In this document: piece after piece, positions 1 to 5,471 of the stretch | How the letters are laid out: each line of letters opens with the position of its first letter | Position numbering within the stretch: the first letter of the stretch is position 1 | Assembly (NCBI GenBank): GCA_017629455.1 | Contig: JAGBXE010000258.1 | Span: 1-5,471, forward strand | Length of the DNA stretch: 5,471 nt | Direction: 5' to 3' | Source: Kiritimatiellia bacterium | Lineage (GTDB): Bacteria; Verrucomicrobiota; Kiritimatiellia; RFP12; UBA1067 | Program-made: the position numbers and the translations under genes | Notes under the pieces: model-generated | The model's database searches: none | Told to the model about the DNA's origin: nothing | What the model saw: only the letters and a program-made list of their open reading frames with translations

Positions 1-2115
1 ATCAGAAATCGTATCAAGCTTGGTGTTTACTTCGTTGTCGGTAAACCCGCTTGCTCTATCAAAATCTAGTTGCGCTAGAAGGGTGTCTACAATGTTGATG
101 TGAAGTTTTTCACCGTTTTTACGCTGCGTAGCCCTAAATTCCGCCGCCGGGAAACGGAGGTAGGCTGTATCAATAGAGTTTGTAATGCATGTTTCGCCCT
201 GGGCTTTCATAGTGATGTGGATTAACTTTATAAGCCCACGAGAAGCGGCGAGGTATTCGAATTCGCCTTCACGACCATAGTGCTGTGTGCCTGTCGTAGC
301 GCTTGAGTCGAAGAGGACAATTTTAGGTTCACATTCAATAAATGCGCCAGTCGTTTTATTTGTTTCTGCAGGTGCTGCTAACACCATAACGCGGTGATTC
401 AAGTTGTTGTGTTGCATATGTTTCCAGTCACCTGCAGAGAATGTTATTTTCGGTATGTCTGGAACGCCGTTCTTGTCAAAAGTTACGTCTCTAACTTCAT
501 AATCGGCGTCTTCGAGTGTAACTTTAGTTAGATCTGCAACTGAGTAGCTTTCATCTGCATCCCATGCTTTAATCGCAACCATGTAGGGATGGTCTTTGCA
601 ATAGTTGCCTATTAACACGCGGTTTGGCGCAATCCATTCTGGCGGCGGCTTTACTTGGTATGAGCCTCCTTCAAGATAGAATGCGCTTGCGTATTGAGAA
701 TCGCGGTGGCCAGTTACGGTTCCCGATTTATTGACGGAACTGTCGCGAAATACGACTCTACCAGTCGTGTTTGAGACATGGAAATCGCATATGAAATTGT
801 GGCCTTGTAAGTCGATTATAATTTCATAATTTTCAGGGACATTTACCGCCGCCTGCATTTCGTAGTCGTCATTTAGTTCAATGTACAATGGGCTAAGCTC
901 GCCATTAGCAATAAGCTCTTTAATTATTTCGCCGTCTTTTGGAAGTTCGTGAGTAACGTGGCTTGACCAAACAAGTGCGTTTCCGTCAAGGCGACCGCGG
1001 TATTCGTTGTTTCCGTTCCAGAAAAACTGACGCGGCTCTTCTTGTGTGCCGGTGAAATATTCCCAGACAGCACCGAAACGTGTATGCTGCGGATCCGACA
1101 TTTCGCTTACATCGGGATAGCGCACGCCGACGTTTCCTGTGAATTTAATTCCTTCGTACGAAAAGCCCGAGGGATTGCTTTCGTCGTGATTGACCAGTTT
1201 CAGACGGTTTGCGTAGGCGTTTTGAAGAAGATATGTTGAAACATCGTCGGAAATGCGGTTTTCGCCAGTACCGGAAAAGTTGTTTGAAATGACGGTAGTT
1301 CCCGTTATGTGAAGTAAAGGCCCGGAGTTACCAAGATAGATGGCGCCTCCGTACTGACCGGCTCCGCATGTGTTATTTGTAATGTATCCGCCAGAAATAT
1401 AAATATCGCCGCGTGCGTTGATGCCGTAATTGCCCGTACTGTCAATACGTGTGCCGTCAGTATGAATGGCGCCGCCTGCGCCTTTTGCATAGCAGCCTGC
1501 GATTGTACCGCCTGTCATAATGACTGTGCCAAAATCGCAACAGATGGCGCCGCCCTTGCCGGGGTTGGAGTTATTCTTGCAGTTGATAATCTCGGCACCA
1601 GATTTGATTGTAAGAACACCGCCTTGTTTAATGTGAATAACAGCGTTTTCATTCCTCGTGCTTGAAGAGAGCACAGCATTGCGGATTGAAGCGCCGTTAT
1701 TTAAAATCATTCGAGAGACATTTGTCGTAGAACCGCTTACTGTTTGAGGGTTTAAAAGGAAAACGTCTTCGATCTGGTTCATCCCGGCGCAGTCGTAGAT
1801 GACATTCTCCATAATGAGTGTGCCGCCCGGATGGATTTTAATGCCGTATGTATAGCCGCGATTGGTGATTGTGTACCTTTTATTATCGGCGCTTCGTAAT
1901 GTCAGGCGCTTTCTAATTTCAATATCAGAGTTAACGGAAAGGTTGTCTTGCAACTCTAGTATATCGTCGTCTTTTGCATTGATTAAAACTTGGGTGAGAC
2001 GAGTGCTTTTAGTTCCAGACGCCCAGCTTTTGATTGGCCAAGTTGTTGCGCTAGCTGAATATGTAGCAGTAAGAAGCGCAGTTGCGACGATTAACTTTTT
2101 CCATGCGAAATTCAT
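1..2115 (-). CDS. Secreted right-handed beta-helix (Pmp/adhesin-like) protein, C-terminus cut by window edge
   Basis: This frame stays open for 705 codons from ATG at 2115 to base 1, so the C-terminus is missing. Residues 1-23 form a signal peptide: KK at 6-7, a hydrophobic stretch 8-19, and an ASA|TT cleavage site after 23. Residues about 95-280 carry beta-helix coils with repeated turns of the form G-T-hydrophobic, then I-x-x-C/N, then GGAI (GGAI at 188-191, 214-217 and 256-259). A second beta-rich segment at about 425-505 has the pattern IDLQGHN, then RDSSVNKSGTVTGH, then YLEGGSYQV, as in other bacterial surface proteins with stacked 'DLNGH...DSSG...GG' strands. The rest, about 510-705, is not recognised. 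The start is supported by a strong AAGGAG seven bases upstream and by the ATGA overlap with the preceding gene. It is the third gene of the leftward operon. By inference it is an extracellular adhesin or scaffold. A polysaccharide-cleaving beta-helix cannot be excluded, but no lyase catalytic signature is visible. The fold is fairly sure; the function is unknown. Confidence 0.85.
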   Translation of the reverse strand, partial: MNFAWKKLIVATALLTATYSASATTWPIKSWASGTKSTRLTQVLINAKDDDILELQDNLSVNSDIEIRKRLTLRSADNKRYTITNRGYTYGIKIHPGGTLIMENVIYDCAGMNQIEDVFLLNPQTVSGSTTNVSRMILNNGASIRNAVLSSSTRNENAVIHIKQGGVLTIKSGAEIINCKNNSNPGKGGAICCDFGTVIMTGGTIAGCYAKGAGGAIHTDGTRIDSTGNYGINARGDIYISGGYITNNTCGAGQYGGAIYLGNSGPLLHITGTTVISNNFSGTGENRISDDVSTYLLQNAYANRLKLVNHDESNPSGFSYEGIKFTGNVGVRYPDVSEMSDPQHTRFGAVWEYFTGTQEEPRQFFWNGNNEYRGRLDGNALVWSSHVTHELPKDGEIIKELIANGELSPLYIELNDDYEMQAAVNVPENYEIIIDLQGHNFICDFHVSNTTGRVVFRDSSVNKSGTVTGHRDSQYASAFYLEGGSYQVKPPPEWIAPNRVLIGNYCKDHPYMVAIKAWDADESYSVADLTKVTLEDADYEVRDVTFDKNGVPDIPKITFSAGDWKHMQHNNLNHRVMVLAAPAETNKTTGAFIECEPKIVLFDSSATTGTQHYGREGEFEYLAASRGLIKLIHITMKAQGETCITNSIDTAYLRFPAAEFRATQRKNGEKLHINIVDTLLAQLDFDRASGFTDNEVNTKLDTISD

Positions 2116-4181
2116 CTTTCTTCTCCTTCGCATGCTAAAATATGGTAATGTATGGTTTTGCCTTTAAGGTTTACTCCATCGGCTGCAGAATCCCAAGTGA
2201 CGCGGTGGAACCCATCAATATTGAGGTTTTTGTCTTCACCGAGCTTTTGTACTTGAGAAATATCGGAGTTATTGCGGAAGCTTCTAAGTTGTAATGTGCA
2301 GTTTGTTCCGTTATCTTCGTATGTGGCAAGGATTACGAGGCGATATTTTACAGCATTTGTTTCTGCAACGGAATAGTCGATATCGACAAGATTGTTCCAG
2401 GGATAGCGTTGACGGGCGCCATGAAGTTCTGTGACGACAGGCATGAAAATCGGTGTGATAGTTGTGTCGGTGATAACTGCAAAAGAAAAAACGTATTGCT
2501 GGCTAGAATTGGGGATGACTTCACCGTTAATTTCCCACCCGTTTAGATAGTGGGCACTTTCAGCTTCGGCATGGACGGTAACTATGGAATTGGAGATGTA
2601 GTTATCGCCGTAGACAGTAACGCCAGAAACTTTGCCGCCTGTGAATTTCCCAAGTGTCACTTTGAAAACGCCAGGTTTGTCTGGTGCTTCGGGGTTTAAA
2701 AGGGGCTCTATTGCCATTGCTCCTACGGCGTTGTAACCTAAACGGCTTTTTTCGTCAAAGGTAACAGTTACCATCATCTCTTCGGTTGGAAGTTCAACGT
2801 CGGGACCTAATGCGACCATTTTGTCGTCAAGCATATAGCCCATAGAAGGCTTGCCACCATTTAAGACGGCGCTATAATCAAAATAAGTTCTTACCGAAAG
2901 TTGAAAAATATAGTGAGTAGGCTCAAACGTCATCATTGTCTGGGCGAGCCTAAAATCGTCAGGACTGTCTCCAGGGGTGAGGCTGGCGTGGGAGAAATCG
3001 GATGAATAGCGGATATTGTTTTCTTCATGGCTGCCGCCTGAAGCTACGATTCCGCTCGAAGTGTAACCGGCAAAAAGCCCATCGGTCTTAACGGAAATGT
3101 TTGTAGCGTCAAGGCGGTCCATACCAGCGGTAGCATCGATTATTGTATTTGCCAAATGGCAGAAGTGACCTTCGGTAGCGCTATCGTAGCGCCCCAATGA
3201 GGCACTGTTGACATATTCGCCCGTATCGTAGCCGTTGTCGGCCAGAATAGAGTTTGCTATGTAGACATTGCCTGCCTGACCGGCGTTTCCAATAGCTCCG
3301 CCTGCTGTTGTGCCGTAATCGTCGGATGTTGTTACATTGCCTGTGAACGTAGAGTTTATTACGTATAAATCGCCGCCCTTGCAGTTATTGATGCCGCCGC
3401 CAATTTCTGTAGAAGCGTTGTTTGCAATTACGCAGTTGTTAAGGCACATAAGCCCTTGGTTTTCGGCAGCCCCACCGCCGTGCGCAGGGCCAATTGATTC
3501 GTTCTCGGATAGAGAGCAACGGTCCATTATAAGGGTTCCACCGTTTATGTATGTAGAGGAGTCTGTTTTCTCGGCAAAGTTCAGAATGCCACCGCCATAC
3601 CAGTTGGCATTGCGCACAATATTGCAATCGACCAGAACGGCTGTTGCATTCGGGCGGTTTAATAGCGCGGTGCCTGTTCGTGTGATATCGCAATCATACA
3701 TCTCAAGCGTGCCTTCGTTGTCGATGCCACCTGTGGACGCTTCATCGGCATTGACTGTTCGGCTGCCTGTAAAACCGCCCTTCAGCGTCAAATTTGATAT
3801 GACGACATGGCAGTTTTCGGGAATATCGAAAAGCTTATATTTACTGTATTCGTTTTCAAGAGGCGTTGCGATCGTATCGAGGGTACCCTCTGAATTACTG
3901 GAAGTAAGCGTCACCTTGCCTGAAGTAGGCAAGAAGGGCTCTTCGACTTGGATGACTTTTCTGTTTTTTGTTGCAGTAAGGTTTGCCGAAAGAACCGTAT
4001 TGTTTTCAAGTTCTATCGTGTTTTTAAGGATAATCGTCGATACGGTTGGGTCATCAAGGGCTAATAGCAAATCAGCAAGATTTGTTACCTCTGTTGTGTC
4101 GCCATTAACGGTGTATGCCGCACGGCTCGCTAGGCACAATAGCGCAACAATAACGGCGAATATCGCTTTCTTGATTTTCAT
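2112..4181 (-). CDS. Secreted beta-helix protein with InlB/Flg_new_2-like repeat and C-terminal RQRYPWN module
   Basis: This is a complete 689-aa protein. Residues 1-21 or 22 are a Sec signal peptide (KIKK start, hydrophobic 6-18, SRA|A cleavage); Cys16 is not in a proper lipobox. Residues about 120-350 form a right-handed parallel beta-helix. Eight coils align on the pattern x-x-[CST]-x-[ILF]-x-x-[ND], with key positions near 131, 164, 186, 222, 250, 277, 311 and 346, alternating with GGG/GGA turns at 196, 235, 261 and 294. STFTGN at 277-282 matches the FxxN motif of Chlamydia-type Pmp repeats. The region up to about 450 resembles the tail of 'choice-of-anchor Q' beta-helix proteins, but weakly. 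Residues about 505-579 look like a divergent InlB B-repeat (Flg_new_2): VTVHAEAESAHYLNGWEING followed by TDTTITPIF. Residues 581-689 form a separate beta module with RQRYPWN at 590-596 and GFHRVTWD at 657-664. No autotransporter barrel, LPXTG or PEP-CTERM anchor is visible. The gene starts one base after the preceding stop, has no clear Shine-Dalgarno, and is probably translationally coupled. By inference it is a surface adhesin or binding scaffold. Confidence 0.88.
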   Translation of the reverse strand: MKIKKAIFAVIVALLCLASRAAYTVNGDTTEVTNLADLLLALDDPTVSTIILKNTIELENNTVLSANLTATKNRKVIQVEEPFLPTSGKVTLTSSNSEGTLDTIATPLENEYSKYKLFDIPENCHVVISNLTLKGGFTGSRTVNADEASTGGIDNEGTLEMYDCDITRTGTALLNRPNATAVLVDCNIVRNANWYGGGILNFAEKTDSSTYINGGTLIMDRCSLSENESIGPAHGGGAAENQGLMCLNNCVIANNASTEIGGGINNCKGGDLYVINSTFTGNVTTSDDYGTTAGGAIGNAGQAGNVYIANSILADNGYDTGEYVNSASLGRYDSATEGHFCHLANTIIDATAGMDRLDATNISVKTDGLFAGYTSSGIVASGGSHEENNIRYSSDFSHASLTPGDSPDDFRLAQTMMTFEPTHYIFQLSVRTYFDYSAVLNGGKPSMGYMLDDKMVALGPDVELPTEEMMVTVTFDEKSRLGYNAVGAMAIEPLLNPEAPDKPGVFKVTLGKFTGGKVSGVTVYGDNYISNSIVTVHAEAESAHYLNGWEINGEVIPNSSQQYVFSFAVITDTTITPIFMPVVTELHGARQRYPWNNLVDIDYSVAETNAVKYRLVILATYEDNGTNCTLQLRSFRNNSDISQVQKLGEDKNLNIDGFHRVTWDSAADGVNLKGKTIHYHILACEGEER
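2123..2128 (-). promoter_or_regulatory. Shine-Dalgarno of the third operon gene, inside the end of the second gene
   Basis: On the minus strand AAGGAG lies seven bases before the ATG at 2115. It is embedded in the Glu-Gly-Glu codons that nearly end the 689-aa protein. The stop of that protein (TGA, 2114-2112) overlaps the ATG as ATGA. This supports the chosen start and suggests re-initiation or coupled translation. It is the only clear Shine-Dalgarno among the four starts in the window. Confidence 0.85.
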
Positions 4182-4182
4182 A

Positions 4183-4935
4183 TTATTTGCCGCTGCGTAT
4201 TACTTTGAAAAAACCAGAGTTGCCGCGTTTGCGGGCAACAAGAATAATATCATTATCGGCACCATTGGCCTCTACGGCTGCTGTTGCTTCGTCGAAGGCC
4301 GCTACGCCAGTGCCAGAGTTTACGCGCATAAAGCCCTCTAGATTCTCGACGGTGAGAAAGACGTTTTCGCCGTCGATGCGCATACTCTTTATCTTAGGCT
4401 GGACGCATTTAGAATCGGCCTTAGGGATGTAAGAGGCTACCTGCCCATCTGTGTTTGAAGGATTTTCGCCTGCTAAAGAAGATACTGCATTATTGGCTAT
4501 TGAAACCTTTTCGCTTGCAAGCCCATAGCCATTCATAAGCTTTATCTTGCCGTTATTTGAGCCTGTAGCTACAGTTCCTTCGGCTGATTCTACGCGTGTA
4601 TCAAGGAGGTAGACAGCATAAAACCCAGACGACATGGCTACTGCTTCATCGGCGGGAATCTGGAAAAGAACAGAAGGGCAATGACCATTTTTTGCAACTG
4701 GTGCCAGAAGAACTATCTTATCTTCTTCGTCAATGCATAATCCGCCAGCTGAAAAGCCGTCGAAATTGCCATCCTTCGACCACACAAGGGCATAGCATTC
4801 TCCATCAAGCACAACGCTCCCGTCGGCATAACGGTCGGGGCCGCGTGTCGAAAAAGAAATACTTACATCGTCAACATTGCCAGCAAAGGCTGTTGTGATG
4901 ATGCTTAAAAGTGTAACTGTAGCTAAAAGGCGCAT
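4183..4935 (-). CDS. Small secreted protein of unknown function, first gene of the leftward operon
   Basis: This is a complete 250-aa protein that I cannot assign to a named family. Residues 1-18 are a signal peptide (Arg2, hydrophobic 3-13, AFA|GN cleavage). The mature protein has two parts. Residues about 22-115 contain CYALVWSKDGNFDGF (47-61), IVLLAPVAKNGHCPSVLFQI (74-93) and YAVYLLDTRV (106-115), and read as beta strands with three cysteines (47, 67, 86). After a polar linker, residues about 179-248 (IKSMRIDGENVFLTVENL, then IILVARKRGNSGFFKVIR) look like a small beta-sandwich domain ending almost at the C-terminus. From memory, similar proteins occur beside beta-helix surface proteins in Kiritimatiellae-type genomes; that is recollection, not a search result. 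The start is the first in-frame ATG after the promoter region and gives a well-formed signal peptide. No Shine-Dalgarno is visible. The stop lies one base before the next ATG, so the two are co-transcribed. A role as partner or chaperone of the beta-helix proteins is only a guess from position. Confidence 0.85.
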   Translation of the reverse strand: MRLLATVTLLSIITTAFAGNVDDVSISFSTRGPDRYADGSVVLDGECYALVWSKDGNFDGFSAGGLCIDEEDKIVLLAPVAKNGHCPSVLFQIPADEAVAMSSGFYAVYLLDTRVESAEGTVATGSNNGKIKLMNGYGLASEKVSIANNAVSSLAGENPSNTDGQVASYIPKADSKCVQPKIKSMRIDGENVFLTVENLEGFMRVNSGTGVAAFDEATAAVEANGADNDIILVARKRGNSGFFKVIRSGK

Positions 4936-4944
4936 AACGTTTAG

Positions 4945-4963
4945 ATATGATAGTATATCATAT
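4945..4963. repeat. Perfect 8-bp inverted repeat over the leftward -10 (possible operator)
   Basis: ATATGATA (4945-4952) and TATCATAT (4956-4963) are exact reverse complements separated by GTA. The dyad covers the candidate -10 of the leftward operon, where a bound regulator would block RNA polymerase. The arms are all but one A or T, so the dyad may be fortuitous. It is too AT-rich and lacks the following T-tract needed for a terminator. Confidence 0.5.
4952..4960 (-). promoter_or_regulatory. Candidate extended -10 promoter of the leftward operon
   Basis: On the minus strand the bases read TGATATACT: a TG-n extension followed by TATACT, which differs from TATAAT at one position. It ends 16 bases before the ATG at 4935, so transcription would start near 4945 with a leader of about ten bases. 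No convincing TTGACA-like -35 is seen at the usual distance, which is tolerable for an extended -10. The surrounding DNA is AT-rich, so chance similarity is possible. Confidence 0.5.
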
Positions 4964-5032
4964 TTTCGTGTTTACCGTTTGCGCCTTTATTTTCTCTAAT
5001 CTAAATCATATTTAACGCGGCACTAGGGCTTA

Positions 5033-5041
5033 TGGTATAAT
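5033..5041 (+). promoter_or_regulatory. Extended -10 promoter of the glycosidase-like gene
   Basis: The bases TGGTATAAT combine a TG-n extension with a consensus TATAAT (5036-5041). Only eight bases separate it from the ATG at 5050, so the expected transcription start (about 5047-5050) falls on or just before the start codon. A weak TTTAAC at 5011-5016 would give a 19-base spacer and is not convincing as a -35. Confidence 0.6.
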
Positions 5042-5049
5042 TTATCGCT

Positions 5050-5471
5050 ATGAATACTAAAAAACATATTTCACCTTTATTAGCCTCTCTTGTAATTACG
5101 ATTGTTTGCCACATTTTACTCGCGGGGTTTGATGCTGCATCTGCCGCGTCATGCCCTCAGTCGTTAGATTGGCAAAATGCGCATGAATTTGCGCCAGGTA
5201 TGAAATATCTCCATATTACGCTAGATGAGCCGCGTCTTATGGAGAATTATCTAGTTCGAGTTGATATGTCAACGCCGTCTTTGCGAGTAACTGGTACTGG
5301 GCGTTCGGTCGATTGGGGCAAGCCCATGTCGGACGTCACTAATCGCGTCGTAATTATCGATACTCTTCGCCAAAAGACACGCGATTTTCTTGATCAGCAT
5401 CGCTTGCGCGGAACAAACATGGTATTAGCGGTAAATACTGCACCTTGGAATCCGTGGGAGCATCCGTTTAC
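5050..5471 (+). CDS. Secreted phosphodiester glycosidase (NAGPA/PF09992-like) protein, N-terminal part only
   Basis: The frame is open for 140 codons and runs off the right edge. Residues 1-32 or 33 are a signal peptide (KKH at 4-6, hydrophobic 8-26, ASA|AS cleavage). The mature part follows the layout of the N-terminal region of the phosphodiester glycosidase family: FAPGMKYLHITLDEPRL (47-63), YLVRVDMSTPSLRV (67-80), TRDFLDQHRLRGTNMVLAVN (110-129) and APWNPW (131-136). The family includes the mammalian uncovering enzyme that removes GlcNAc from GlcNAc-1-phosphodiesters, and bacterial proteins annotated as exopolysaccharide-related. In many members the AVN stretch reads AINGGFF; here it is AVNTAPWNPW, a variant I associate with Verrucomicrobiota-type homologues. 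Most of the catalytic domain lies outside the window, so activity cannot be judged. There is no Shine-Dalgarno, and a strong extended -10 lies eight bases before the ATG. The gene is divergent from the beta-helix operon; it may act on envelope or extracellular glycans. Confidence 0.78.
   Translation, partial: MNTKKHISPLLASLVITIVCHILLAGFDAASAASCPQSLDWQNAHEFAPGMKYLHITLDEPRLMENYLVRVDMSTPSLRVTGTGRSVDWGKPMSDVTNRVVIIDTLRQKTRDFLDQHRLRGTNMVLAVNTAPWNPWEHPF

Noticed and set aside
1042..2167. Several short plus-strand and minus-strand frames of 61-101 codons (at 1042, 1305, 1462 and 1862)
   Set aside because: All overlap the beta-helix gene at 1-2115 (or its junction) in other frames, with no Shine-Dalgarno, no family resemblance and no independent support.
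2150..2177. Lipoprotein sorting or a C-terminal anchor on the beta-helix proteins
   Set aside because: Cys16 in the 689-aa signal peptide is preceded by ALL rather than a lipobox, and its C-terminal residues are polar; no LPXTG, PEP-CTERM or barrel signature is seen.
3439..3693. An 84-codon minus-strand frame inside the 689-aa gene
   Set aside because: It is an alternative frame of the beta-helix coding sequence; its Arg/Cys/Trp-rich product looks like out-of-frame translation.
3337..4341. A 334-codon open frame on the plus strand, antisense to the 689-aa gene
   Set aside because: It lies almost wholly opposite a well-supported secreted protein with repeats and a signal peptide, crosses into the next gene, has a Pro/Ser/Arg-rich low-information product with no domain or credible start signal, and is best explained as a codon-usage shadow.
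4187..4898. Plus-strand frames of 81 and 100 codons opposite the 250-aa gene
   Set aside because: They are antisense to a secreted protein with a clear signal peptide; their products are Arg/Gln/His-rich with no recognisable features.
4945..4963. The perfect inverted repeat as a rho-independent terminator
   Set aside because: It has no GC-rich stem, a 3-base loop and no proper T-tract after it, and it lies between divergent genes where no transcript needs to end.

Overview
The window looks like chromosomal DNA of a Gram-negative-type bacterium with a large repertoire of secreted beta-helix proteins. The best guess is an uncultured gut member of Kiritimatiellae/Verrucomicrobiota. This is inferred from protein style: Pmp-like GGAI/FxxN coils, a C-terminal module with an RQRYPWN motif, a small protein ending in SGFFKVIR, and a phosphodiester-glycosidase-like protein with an NTAPWNPW stretch. 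No marker gene in the window settles the taxonomy.

Layout: three tightly packed genes run leftward (minus strand) and fill 1-4935. In order of transcription they are a 250-aa secreted protein of unknown function (4183-4935), a 689-aa secreted right-handed beta-helix protein with an InlB/Flg_new_2-like repeat and a C-terminal beta module (2112-4181), and a second large secreted beta-helix protein (1-2115) that runs off the left edge after 705 codons. The first two genes are separated by one base. The second and third overlap by four bases (ATGA), and the ribosome binding site of the third lies inside the last codons of the second. They very probably form one operon.

A 114-bp divergent intergenic region (4936-5049) separates the operon from a rightward gene (5050 to beyond 5471) that encodes the N-terminal part of a secreted phosphodiester glycosidase (NAGPA/PF09992-like) protein. 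The intergenic region holds an extended -10 element on each strand and a perfect 8-bp inverted repeat that overlaps the leftward -10. The rightward -10 is so close to the ATG that the mRNA may be leaderless or nearly so.

All four proteins begin with a Sec-type signal peptide, so the locus appears devoted to the cell envelope or exterior. A plausible but unproven reading is that the beta-helix proteins are surface adhesins or carbohydrate-binding scaffolds, co-produced with a small partner protein and placed beside an enzyme that may act on envelope or extracellular glycans. I saw no RNA genes, CRISPR arrays, insertion sequences or convincing terminators.
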